From assembly GCA_964485695.1 (NCBI GenBank), contig CAZAKZ010000006.1:22387-86386 (forward strand): a DNA stretch of 64,000 nucleotides, written 5' to 3'. Positions within the stretch are counted from its first letter, which is position 1, and the number at the start of each line of letters is the position of its first letter. Positions 18,202 through 26,342 of the stretch are shown one piece after another. Both the position numbers and the translations under genes were made by a program. Origin of the DNA: CAZAKZ01 sp964485695. GTDB lineage: Bacteria > Planctomycetota > JAFGQW01. The notes below the pieces were generated by a model, which worked only from the letters and a program-made list of their open reading frames with translations, had not been told where the DNA came from and ran no database searches.

Positions 18202-19638
18202 TCACTGCAGATGATGAACCGTCGAGTATCCAAACGCCATCACACCGCCGCTCGAGAGTTCCTGGAGTACAACGGACACGCTCGGTTCCGCGATGGGCCG
18301 GAGCAGGGTGGATCCGGCGCCCGTGAGGCGTTCGGGCGTCCGGTCCGGAAAGCCGGACATGTAGTTACTGCCGCCGGCGACGACGATGGACCCGTCGGCC
18401 AGCACCACCGGGTTGAAGTGGCTCCGGGGATGTCTCATGCGAATGGGGAGCAGCCAGGATCTCATGGCGAGGCCGGAGAAGAGCTCCAGGTCCGTGCTCC
18501 CCATGAAATTGGTTCCGTTGCCGCCCAGGATGAGGGCGTCGGTGGCGCTCACCCGGACCATGGCGTGGGCGTACCGGGGGCGGGACATCTTTCCCCACGG
18601 GTAGAACTGGTGGGTCTGGAGCAGGAAGAGCTCGGCATCGTCCATGGCGTTCATGTTCTTGTCCTGGCCGCCGGTGATGAGCACGGCGCCCACCGCGGGG
18701 AAGGCCACGGCGGATGCGTACTGGCGCGCCTTGTTCATGTCGGGCAGGGTGATGAACTTCCGGTTCCGGGCGTCGTAGAGCACGGCCTTGGCCGAGGTCT
18801 TTCCGGTCGTACCGTTGTAGCCGCCCGCGATGAGGACGTATTCGTGGCCTGAACCGGGCGCCCGGACCACCGTCGCCGAATGGGCGTACCTGTCGGAGGG
18901 TACGGGACCGAGGCTCTTGAAGGACCTCGTTGTCGGGTCGTAGAACTCGGCGGTGGGATTCGAGGAGTTGAAGTCTCCGCCTACCACCAGGACCGTGCCG
19001 TCGCTGAGGGCCCGGGCCACGTGGCCGGCGCGCGTGGTGGTCATGCTGCCCACCTGGAGGAAGGTGATCTTGAATGGATCGTAGATCCACGCGTCACTGC
19101 GCGCCATGGGGACGCATCCTCCGGCGAATCCCCCGCAGAAGAGCACGTTGCCGTCCTTCATGAGAGCCCGAGCGTGACCGCCGCCGGGGCCGAAAGGAAG
19201 GGACGACGCGAGCGCCTTCTGGACGAACCTGCGCTTCTGGTTCGGGGCGATGTTCCACAAGCATACAGGGGAATAGCTCCGTCCCCAGTTGCTGTCGGTC
19301 ACCTCGCCCATGAGGTAGATGGGCAGGCCGATGAGGCTGTTCGAGGGGGGCACCCACACCCTGACCGACGTATTGCCCTGGGAATCGATGTTCCCGACGG
19401 ACAGGAGGTGGATGGGAGGGAGGAGCGGGGGCCATCCCGGCACCAAGCTGTATCCGTTGGAGAAGACGAGGGTGTAAGGGACGTTCTGGCCCGGGTACTT
19501 GAGGTTGATGACCGCCATTTCACCCACGGCCCCGCCCGCGCCGATCCAGACGCTGGGCGCCGGCAGGGGCGGGGCGCCCGCCTCGGCGTGAGCCACGACT
19601 GCGAGAATCAAAAGAATGGGAAGGAGTTTCCTGTTCAT
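18202..19638 (-). CDS. Secreted kelch-type beta-propeller protein with N-terminal LDxxGxA domain
   Basis: The 478-residue protein starts at ATG 19638 (SD GGAGGAAAT) with a signal peptide MNRKLLPILLILAVVAHAEA. Residues ~25-125 carry the LDxxGxA domain (SVGNIDSQGNTSVRVWVPP...LIGLPIYLMGEV), here at the N-terminus. The rest is a kelch or galactose-oxidase-like propeller with repeated blades: ALMKDGNVLFCGG, ALSDGTVLVVGGD, YVLIAGGYNG, AVLITGGQDKN, ATDALILGGNGT and LADGSIVVAGGSN. The copper ligands of galactose oxidase are not evident, so a binding role is as likely as an enzymatic one. Convergent with the AI-2E/beta-helix gene. Confidence 0.8.
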   Translation of the reverse strand: MNRKLLPILLILAVVAHAEAGAPPLPAPSVWIGAGGAVGEMAVINLKYPGQNVPYTLVFSNGYSLVPGWPPLLPPIHLLSVGNIDSQGNTSVRVWVPPSNSLIGLPIYLMGEVTDSNWGRSYSPVCLWNIAPNQKRRFVQKALASSLPFGPGGGHARALMKDGNVLFCGGFAGGCVPMARSDAWIYDPFKITFLQVGSMTTTRAGHVARALSDGTVLVVGGDFNSSNPTAEFYDPTTRSFKSLGPVPSDRYAHSATVVRAPGSGHEYVLIAGGYNGTTGKTSAKAVLYDARNRKFITLPDMNKARQYASAVAFPAVGAVLITGGQDKNMNAMDDAELFLLQTHQFYPWGKMSRPRYAHAMVRVSATDALILGGNGTNFMGSTDLELFSGLAMRSWLLPIRMRHPRSHFNPVVLADGSIVVAGGSNYMSGFPDRTPERLTGAGSTLLRPIAEPSVSVVLQELSSGGVMAFGYSTVHHLQ

Positions 19639-19856
19639 CGTACGATTTCCTCCGTGAATGGATCGGTGTCCCCATTCAGTGGATGGAGCAAGAGCCTGTC
19701 GCGTTTCGGATCTCATCAAGATAGACATGGAAATTCGGCCCTGCTCACCCCGGATTATTGGCAAGTATACCCCGGGATCGGGGGGGAGGCAATACTCCAT
19801 GAACTTCAAGGCCGGTGGGATTATACTTTGCCGCCCCCAACGACCCGGAATCGGAC

Positions 19857-22520
19857 ATGACACCCCCTGAAACGGAACCCATCGACGATCGGATCCTGGG
19901 CCGGCTCCTGGACCGGGTGGAGAGACCCGGCCGCTACATCGGCGGCGAGCTCAACCAGGTGAAGAAGGACCCGGCCGGGATGAAGGTGCGCATCTGCCTG
20001 GCGTTTCCTGACGCCTATGAGATCGGCATGTCTCACCTCGGTCTCCGGATCCTCTACGAGGTCTTGAACCATCGCGACACCCTCTACGCGGAGCGGGTCT
20101 ACTGTCCGTTTCCCGACATGGAAGCGCGCATGCGGGAGGCCGGCGTTTTGCTCCACTCCCTGGAGACCCGCACCCCGCTCCGGGACTTCGACGTGGTCGG
20201 CTTCTCCCTCCAGTCGGAGATGACCCTCACCAACGTCCTCACCATGCTGGACCTCGGCGGCATCCCCCTCCACCGCGTGGACCGCACCGACCCGGATCCC
20301 CTCGTCGTGGCCGGCGGGCCGGTGGCGTTCAACCCGGAGCCGTCCAGCGACTTCTTCGACGCCTACCTCATCGGTGACGGCGAGGAGGTGCTGCCCCGAT
20401 TCCTGGAGACCTACGAAGAGCTGAAGGCGGCCGGTATCGGTCGCGCCGAGCGCCTCGCCCGCCTCGCCACTACCCTGGAGGGCGTCTACGTGCCCGCCCT
20501 CTACGATACCCGGAAGGACGAGCGCACCGGTTTCATCCACGTGGTCCCCACGGGCGACGCGCCGTTTCCGGTGAAGAAGGCCCTGGTGAAGGACCTGGGT
20601 CGATTCCCCTTCCCCGCCGAGACCCTGGTGCCCCGGTCGAACATCGTCCACGACCGGGTGGCCGTGGAGATCGCCCGGGGCTGCACCGGGGGATGTCGGT
20701 TCTGCCAGGCCGGTATCGTCTATCGTCCCCAGCGCGAGCGGACGCCCGGGTCCATCGTGGAGACCCTCCTCAAGGGCCTCGACGCCACCGGCTTCGACGA
20801 GGCCTCGCTGACGGCGCTTTCCACCGCCGACTACTCCTGTATCACGCCCCTGGCCCGGGCCGTCATGGCGAATCTCGAGTCCCGGCGTGTGGCCATGTCG
20901 GTGTCATCGCTTCGGGTCTACGGCGTCACCGAAGACCTGGCCACCGAGATCGCCCGGGTGCGGAAGACGGGATTCACCATCGCCCCCGAGGCGGGCACCC
21001 AGCGGCTGCGCGACGTCATCAACAAGGGCGTCACCGACGACGACATCCGCACCGCCGCCGAGATCGCCTTCTCCGGCGGCTGGAACCGCATCAAGCTCTA
21101 CTTCATGATCGGCCTGCCCACCGAGACCGACGAGGACGTGGAGGGCATCGTGGATACCGCGGCCCGGGTGTTGAACCTCGGCCGGGACCTGGGTGCGCGG
21201 GGGATCAAGGTGGTGGTGTCCGTGTCCTCCCTGGTGCCCAAGGCGTGGTCCACGTTCCAGTGGGTGGGTTTCGACGGCGTCGAGACCCTGATGCGGAAGC
21301 AGGATCTGCTCCGGCGCCGATTCCGGCGCCGGCGGGGCATCGAGTTCAAGTACCACGATGCGCGGGTGTCCCGGGTGGAGGCCATCTACTCCCGGGGCGA
21401 CCGCCGCCTGGGCCGGGTCACCGAGACCGCCTGGCGCCTGGGGGCGCGGTTCGACGAGTGGAGCGATCTGTTCCGGGGGGACCTGTGGAACGAGGCCCTC
21501 GCGGCCTGCGGCGTGGATGGGGAGGCGTTCCTTGGCGCCCTGGACCCGGAAGCGGATCTTGTCTGGGATCACATCCATGCCCGGGTGGAAAAAGCGCACC
21601 TGGCAAAGGACCTCGAGCGGGGCCTCGCGTCGCGATCCAGACCCGCGTGCGGGAAACCGGTCTCGCCGGACCGGCGCCACACCCTGGTCTGCCATGGCTG
21701 CGGCGCCGACTGCGACCTGGAGGCCGTGGCCCGGGATCGCGAGCGGTCCGGCAAGGAGGCGGCGGCGCTGATCGAGGCCGCGCCGACTCCGGAGTCAGCG
21801 CCTCCCGCCAGGCCGCCCTTTGATCCGACGCCCGGGCCGCTCCATGGCTTCCGGGTGTGCTACTCCAAGACCGGTCTGTCGCGCTACCTCTCCCACCTGG
21901 AGGTGACCCGCCTCATTCACCGCACGGGCAACCGCATCCACTGGCCGGTGGCCTACACGGGCGGATATCACCCGCATCCGAGGATTTCCTTTGGACCGGC
22001 GCTGTCGGTGGGGGTCGAGGGAGAGCGGGAATATTTCGACGTGGATCTCACCGAGAACTGGGATCCAGGCACGATTCTAGAGAAGATGAACGCTGCCCTC
22101 CACGAGGGATTCCGGGTCCATGCGGTGCGCCGCCTTCCGGCGGGTGTGGGAGCCGTGGAGGGGCTGGTGGAGAGGATGGTCTTCAGGGTGCGGCTGCCGG
22201 CCGGGGCTGCAGACGGATTTTCTCGCCGCCTCGAGGCGAAACTCCAGGAAGACGCGTGGACCGTCTCCCGCACGCACAAGGGGAAGACGAGGTCCCTGGA
22301 CGTGCTGCCCATGATCGCGGCATCCGAGGTCTCGGAAACGGTGGACGCCGTGGACTGGACCCTTACGCTCCGGGCCGCGGACGGCCGGTGGGTGAAGCCG
22401 CGCGCCCTGGTGGAGTCCCTGTTCGGCGAGTGGCCGGACGACACGCGCATCACCCGCGTGGACATGGGCCGCGTGGTGGAGGGACGGTTTCTCACGCCCA
22501 TGGAGGTGCCCGAGCCATGA
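19857..22520 (+). CDS. TIGR03960-type radical SAM protein fused to DUF2344 (TIGR03936) domain
   Basis: The 887-residue protein begins at ATG 19857. It has a B12-binding-like N-terminal domain (residues ~40-200, IGMSHLGLRILYEVLN, VVGFSLQSEMTLTNVL), then a radical SAM core with the [4Fe-4S] motif CTGGCRFC at Cys276, Cys280 and Cys283. A zinc-ribbon-like segment follows (~600-625, CGKP...CHGCGADC). From ~residue 660 (GFRVCYSKTGLSRYLSHLEV) to the end is the DUF2344 domain found as a separate protein in many bacteria. Function is not established, though the family tracks with RNA modification and ribosome genes. It overlaps mtaB by 4 bp (ATGA), so the three radical SAM genes form an operon. A TATACT -10-like box lies at 19822-19827. 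Confidence 0.88.
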   Translation: MTPPETEPIDDRILGRLLDRVERPGRYIGGELNQVKKDPAGMKVRICLAFPDAYEIGMSHLGLRILYEVLNHRDTLYAERVYCPFPDMEARMREAGVLLHSLETRTPLRDFDVVGFSLQSEMTLTNVLTMLDLGGIPLHRVDRTDPDPLVVAGGPVAFNPEPSSDFFDAYLIGDGEEVLPRFLETYEELKAAGIGRAERLARLATTLEGVYVPALYDTRKDERTGFIHVVPTGDAPFPVKKALVKDLGRFPFPAETLVPRSNIVHDRVAVEIARGCTGGCRFCQAGIVYRPQRERTPGSIVETLLKGLDATGFDEASLTALSTADYSCITPLARAVMANLESRRVAMSVSSLRVYGVTEDLATEIARVRKTGFTIAPEAGTQRLRDVINKGVTDDDIRTAAEIAFSGGWNRIKLYFMIGLPTETDEDVEGIVDTAARVLNLGRDLGARGIKVVVSVSSLVPKAWSTFQWVGFDGVETLMRKQDLLRRRFRRRRGIEFKYHDARVSRVEAIYSRGDRRLGRVTETAWRLGARFDEWSDLFRGDLWNEALAACGVDGEAFLGALDPEADLVWDHIHARVEKAHLAKDLERGLASRSRPACGKPVSPDRRHTLVCHGCGADCDLEAVARDRERSGKEAAALIEAAPTPESAPPARPPFDPTPGPLHGFRVCYSKTGLSRYLSHLEVTRLIHRTGNRIHWPVAYTGGYHPHPRISFGPALSVGVEGEREYFDVDLTENWDPGTILEKMNAALHEGFRVHAVRRLPAGVGAVEGLVERMVFRVRLPAGAADGFSRRLEAKLQEDAWTVSRTHKGKTRSLDVLPMIAASEVSETVDAVDWTLTLRAADGRWVKPRALVESLFGEWPDDTRITRVDMGRVVEGRFLTPMEVPEP

Positions 22521-23851
22521 TGGATGCCCCGGGGCCCAGGCGCGTCTCCTTCCACACCCTCGGGTGCCGCCTCAACCAGGCCGAGACCGCGCTCATGGCG
22601 GAGAAGTTCCGCACCAAGGGCTACGTCCTCACGGACCACGGCACGCCGGTGGAGGTGGCGGTGATCCACACCTGCACGGTGACGGATCGGGCCGACGCCC
22701 GGTGCCGTCACGCGATCCGGAAGATCCGCAAGCGATCGCCCGGCGCCCTCATCTGCGCCGTGGGCTGCCTCTCCCAGTCCGATCCGGATCAGGTGGCCGC
22801 TGTCCGGGGCGTGGACCTGGTGGTAGGTAACGAACGGAAGTACGACCTGGCCGACCTCCTCGAGACCCACGTCCGGGGCGGGGACGCGGCCGTTCACGTG
22901 TCACGGCGGCCGGACTTGAACGTGCCCTCCTACCCGGAGGCCGGGTATCACGTCCGCGCCACCCGGGCCAACATCAAGGTCCAGGACGGCTGCGCCTTCG
23001 CCTGCACCTACTGTCCGCTGCCGCGGATCCGGGGCCGACCCCGGTCCAGGCCCCTGGACGAAATTCTGGCCGAGGGCCGCGCGCTGGTCCGGCGCGGACA
23101 CCGGGAACTGGTGGTCACCGGCGTCAACATCGGCACCTACCGGCACGAGACGTTTTGCCTGAGCCACCTGGCCCGGGCGCTGTCCGAGATTCCCGGCCTG
23201 GCACGCGTGCGCATCTCCTCCATCGAGCCCACCACCATCGAGGACGAGCTCCTGGAGTGGATGGCCGTCTCCCCCAGGGCTTGCCGGCATCTTCACGTGC
23301 CGCTGCAATCCGGGGACGACGGCGTGCTCGAGCGCATGCGGCGGTTCTACACCACGGCCGAATACACGGCCTTCGTGAAGAAGGCCCTGGCTCTCGTGCC
23401 CGGTCTCGGCCTCGGCACCGACGTCATCGTCGGATTCCCCGGCGAGACCGAGGCGGAGTACCGGAACTCGAGGCGCTTCGTTTCCTCGCTGCCCTTCACC
23501 TATCTCCACGTATTCTCCTACTCGGACCGGAGGAAGACCGCATCGGCCCGGTATGACGGGAAGGTGGACCGGGCGACGGTCAAGGCCCGGTCGGCGGATC
23601 TGCGGGCTCTGGCCCTGGAGAAGAAGCAGGCCTTCTTCCGGGCGCACCTGGGCCGCGAGGTGGAAGTGCTCATGGAGACCGTGGACGAGGACGGCCTCCG
23701 GAAGGGCCTCACCTCGTCCTACCTCAGGGTGGGCGTGAAACCCTCGGCCGCGGGGGAGAACGACCGGGTCCGGGTACGTCTCACTTCAGCCGAGGAGGAT
23801 TTCTGCCGCGGCGAGGTGGTCGGAATCGTGGAAGCGGGGGCCGGGTCGTGA
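22517..23851 (+). CDS. mtaB: tRNA t6A37 methylthiotransferase MtaB
   Basis: The 444-residue protein starts in an ATGA overlap with the upstream gene. Order of domains: UPF0004 N-terminal domain with the auxiliary cluster cysteines (GCRLNQAE, HTCTVTDRAD, VGCLSQ), radical SAM core with CAFACTYC (Cys159, Cys163, Cys166), and a C-terminal TRAM RNA-binding segment (~385-440). GCRLNQ and TCTVTD, rather than GCQMN and TCAVRE, place it with MtaB/YqeV, which adds a methylthio group to t6A37 of tRNA(Lys) to make ms2t6A. Length is normal for the family. It overlaps miaB by 4 bp. Confidence 0.93.
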   Translation: MMDAPGPRRVSFHTLGCRLNQAETALMAEKFRTKGYVLTDHGTPVEVAVIHTCTVTDRADARCRHAIRKIRKRSPGALICAVGCLSQSDPDQVAAVRGVDLVVGNERKYDLADLLETHVRGGDAAVHVSRRPDLNVPSYPEAGYHVRATRANIKVQDGCAFACTYCPLPRIRGRPRSRPLDEILAEGRALVRRGHRELVVTGVNIGTYRHETFCLSHLARALSEIPGLARVRISSIEPTTIEDELLEWMAVSPRACRHLHVPLQSGDDGVLERMRRFYTTAEYTAFVKKALALVPGLGLGTDVIVGFPGETEAEYRNSRRFVSSLPFTYLHVFSYSDRRKTASARYDGKVDRATVKARSADLRALALEKKQAFFRAHLGREVEVLMETVDEDGLRKGLTSSYLRVGVKPSAAGENDRVRVRLTSAEEDFCRGEVVGIVEAGAGS

Positions 23852-25161
23852 AACCTGGCGGCGGCGCGGCCTTAAGGCGCATCCACCTCCAGACCTTCGG
23901 CTGCCAGATGAACGAGTACGATTCGGAGCTGGCTCGTACCCTCCTGGAGGGGGCCGGGTATGGCTTCACGGCCGATCAAGAGGAGGCCGACGTTCTCCTC
24001 TTCAACACCTGCGCCGTCCGGGAGACCGCCCACACCCGGATCTACGCCCGCCTCGACGCGCTGCAGTCCTGGAAATCGGAGGGGGAAGGTCGGGTCGTCG
24101 GTGTGCTGGGGTGCATGGCCCAGAACCTGAAGCAGGAAATGCTGGACCGGTTTCCGGCCGTGGACTTCGTGTGCGGTCCGGACGCGCTCCGCGATCTACC
24201 CGACCTCATCGACCGGGCCCACGGCGCGGCCCTGGACCTCTCCGAGTACGAGACCTACGAGGACATTGCCCCCACCCGGGTGAAGGGCGTCAACGCCTGG
24301 ATCGCGGTCATGCGCGGGTGCAACAACTTCTGTTCCTTCTGCGTGGTGCCCTACACCCGGGGCCGGGAGCGGTCCCGGAATCCCGACGGTATCGTGGAGG
24401 AGGCCCGCCGCCTCGTGGCCGAGGGCCACTGCCAGGTCACCCTTCTCGGCCAGAACGTCAATTCCTACAGCCACGGTGGCTGTGATTTCACCGACCTGAT
24501 CCGGCGGGTGGCGGACGTGGAGGGCGTGGAACGGGTCCGGTTCACATCCCCGCATCCCAAGGACTTCCCCCTGAAGCTCCTGGAGGTCATCGCCGGCCAC
24601 CCCAATATCTGCAACGCCGTCCACCTCCCCCTGCAGTCGGGCAGCAATCGGATCCTGAAACGCATGAACCGCGGCTACACCCGGGAGTCGTTCCTGGATC
24701 TGGCCGCCCGGATGCGCGACACGGTTCCCGACCTGGCGCTGACCACCGACGTCATCTGCGGTTTTCCGTCGGAGACCCTGGAGGATTACCTCGAAACCGA
24801 GGATGTGGTGAAGACCGTGGCGTTCGAGTCGGCGTTCATCTTCAAGTATTCCGTGCGCAAGGGCACCGTTGCGGCGCGCCGGTTCGAGGACGACGTTTCC
24901 GAGGAGGAAAAGTCCCATCGCGTCACCCGCCTGGTGGACATCCAGCGCGAGCTCTCCCGCAGCAAGAACGAGGCCCGCATCGGACGCGTCGAGCGCGTCC
25001 TCGTCGAGGGCGTGAGCCGGAAGGATCCCGGCGCGTGGCGCTCCCGGAACCAGGGCAATACCATCGTGGTCTTTGAGAATCCCGCTCGCCGCGTGGGGGA
25101 CTTCTGTGAGGTGCGCATCGTCCGGGCCACCCCCAACACCCTCATCGCTGAGCCGACGTGA
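23848..25161 (+). CDS. miaB: tRNA ms2i6A37 methylthiotransferase MiaB
   Basis: The 437-residue protein starts at GTG 23848, overlapping the stop of mtaB (GTGA). It shows FGCQMNEYDSE, NTCAVRETAH and LGCMAQ (auxiliary [4Fe-4S] cysteines), the radical SAM motif CNNFCSFC at Cys158, Cys162 and Cys165, GRERSR just after it, and a TRAM domain at the C-terminus. This is the standard MiaB architecture, converting i6A37 to ms2i6A37 in tRNA. Its last 20 bp overlap, tail to tail, the convergent nucleotidyltransferase gene. With MtaB alongside, the operon covers both common A37 methylthiolations. Confidence 0.95.
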   Translation: MKPGGGAALRRIHLQTFGCQMNEYDSELARTLLEGAGYGFTADQEEADVLLFNTCAVRETAHTRIYARLDALQSWKSEGEGRVVGVLGCMAQNLKQEMLDRFPAVDFVCGPDALRDLPDLIDRAHGAALDLSEYETYEDIAPTRVKGVNAWIAVMRGCNNFCSFCVVPYTRGRERSRNPDGIVEEARRLVAEGHCQVTLLGQNVNSYSHGGCDFTDLIRRVADVEGVERVRFTSPHPKDFPLKLLEVIAGHPNICNAVHLPLQSGSNRILKRMNRGYTRESFLDLAARMRDTVPDLALTTDVICGFPSETLEDYLETEDVVKTVAFESAFIFKYSVRKGTVAARRFEDDVSEEEKSHRVTRLVDIQRELSRSKNEARIGRVERVLVEGVSRKDPGAWRSRNQGNTIVVFENPARRVGDFCEVRIVRATPNTLIAEPT

Positions 25162-26026
25162 AGGCCCGGTCCAGGAGGTCCTCGAGACCCAGGAATACGG
25201 CCCACACCCGGAGGTATTCCCGGTCCAGCACCTCTCCCTTGGCCTTGATCACCCCGAGAACGTCCCGCCACTGCCGGTCCTGAGTTCGTCCGCTCTTATC
25301 AAACCACTGCAGTTTGGCCAGGATGGAATCTTCCGGAGTCGTGATGAACGCGGATCTTTGCGGCGAATCAAGGACCACCTCCCGAACCCGGCGCTCCATC
25401 TTGACCCGGTCGTACACGCCTCTTCCCGGGATGAAGATGTCGACCTTGAAGGCCAGGTCCACGTGGATCAGGTTGAAGCTGGAGCGGTTCCGGATCGCCT
25501 CGCGAGCGGCGCTCTCCACCACATAGAACGCCGCCTCGTGCCTCCGGAGGAACGGCCGCAACCGGTCCCGGGAAAGATCGGCGATGATGTCAACGTCGTT
25601 GGTGGTGCGGACCATGCCGTGCAGGGTGCTGGCAATGGAGCCACCGATGAAATACTCCACCTCCAGCGCCTCCAGGCTTTGCGCCACCGACACGGCGACC
25701 TCGAGGGGATTCACTTCGATCATGAGAGTGCCTTCCGGGATGCTGCACGCCTCCGGCCACGCCGAGCCGAGAATGCGGCTGGCGAGCTCGAGGCGTGCCT
25801 GCACGGAGGTGGCCTCCGGAAACTGGCTCCGGACACCGGCCAGGGCCAGGCCGCGGGCCATCTTCACCAGGCCGTGGAGCATGCAGGCCTTTTCCGAGGC
25901 CGGCGCTGCGCCGAACCGCCGGAACTGGAGGGCCTCCACGGCCGGATCTTCCTGGGGATGCATCTCCCGCCAGGTCGGAGGGATGGCCGGAGCCGAGGTT
26001 TCTCTCACGACATTGTTTTCATTCAT
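25142..26026 (-). CDS. Nucleotidyltransferase-like protein (MNT/DUF6036-type fold)
   Basis: The 294-residue protein has, near residue 118, YFIGGSIASTLHGMVRTTNDVDI: the G-G/S motif and D-x-D pair of a pol-beta-type nucleotidyltransferase. A later acidic segment, VDLAFKVDIFIP, could give the third carboxylate. The C-terminus (EDSILAKLQWF...RQWRDVLGV) is typical of DUF6036/AbiEii-like proteins, whose members include toxin-antitoxin components and free-standing NTases. No partner toxin is adjacent. The start has no Shine-Dalgarno sequence, but a perfect TATAAT box lies 10 nt upstream, suggesting a leaderless or nearly leaderless mRNA. The first 37 codons and the promoter lie in a 148-bp tandem duplication. 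Confidence 0.75.
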   Translation of the reverse strand: MNENNVVRETSAPAIPPTWREMHPQEDPAVEALQFRRFGAAPASEKACMLHGLVKMARGLALAGVRSQFPEATSVQARLELASRILGSAWPEACSIPEGTLMIEVNPLEVAVSVAQSLEALEVEYFIGGSIASTLHGMVRTTNDVDIIADLSRDRLRPFLRRHEAAFYVVESAAREAIRNRSSFNLIHVDLAFKVDIFIPGRGVYDRVKMERRVREVVLDSPQRSAFITTPEDSILAKLQWFDKSGRTQDRQWRDVLGVIKAKGEVLDREYLRVWAVFLGLEDLLDRAFTSAQR

Positions 26027-26063
26027 GACGGAGAGAATTATACGGCGTCCTGCCGATCCTCGC
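25916..26063. repeat. 148-bp tandem direct repeat, copy 1
   Basis: By direct comparison, this block is identical to the next 148 bases, with the match running one base further (149 nt). It contains the first ~37 codons, start codon and -10 box of the nucleotidyltransferase gene. There is no inverted-repeat end or transposase, so it looks like a simple segmental duplication. Confidence 0.95.
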
Positions 26064-26174
26064 CCGCCGGAACTGGAGGGCCTCCACGGCCGGATCTTCC
26101 TGGGGATGCATCTCCCGCCAGGTCGGAGGGATGGCCGGAGCCGAGGTTTCTCTCACGACATTGTTTTCATTCAT
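26019..26174 (-). pseudogene. Duplicated 5' fragment of the nucleotidyltransferase gene
   Basis: Starting from the second copy of the start codon, the frame repeats the first 37 residues of the nucleotidyltransferase (MNENNVVRETSAPAIP...), then runs out of frame into copy 1's promoter region and stops after ~51 codons (…RARIGRTPYNSLRHE). The stop overlaps the true gene's start region by 8 bp, so ribosomes ending here could in principle reinitiate at the real start. I regard it as a non-functional peptide or an accidental leader ORF. Confidence 0.7.
26037..26042 (-). promoter_or_regulatory. -10 box (TATAAT), promoter copy 1
   Basis: A consensus TATAAT is read on the minus strand 10 nt before the nucleotidyltransferase ATG. 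A transcript starting ~7 nt after it would have a leader of only a few bases. No clear -35 box is visible. An identical copy lies 148 bp upstream. Confidence 0.5.
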
Positions 26175-26211
26175 GACGGAGAGAATTATACGGCGTCCTG
26201 CCGATCCTCGC
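26064..26211. repeat. 148-bp tandem direct repeat, copy 2
   Basis: This is the upstream copy with respect to the leftward gene. It carries a second start codon (26174) and -10 box (26185-26190). Perfect identity suggests a recent event or active expansion and contraction. Confidence 0.95.
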
Positions 26212-26342
26212 CGGGGGGAAGGTCGCAAAAAAACGCAGTGAGTTTCGAACTTTCCGGAAGTTTTCTGAAAATTCGATGTAGTAGAATTACGATGCCAAAC
26301 CCGCAGGACCCGGGTAAAGTGGTCGGTAATGGAGGATTGCAC

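Noticed and set aside
25916..26211. The 148-bp repeat as an insertion sequence, integron or CRISPR element
   Set aside because: Only two adjacent copies, no spacers, no terminal inverted repeats, no transposase or integrase.
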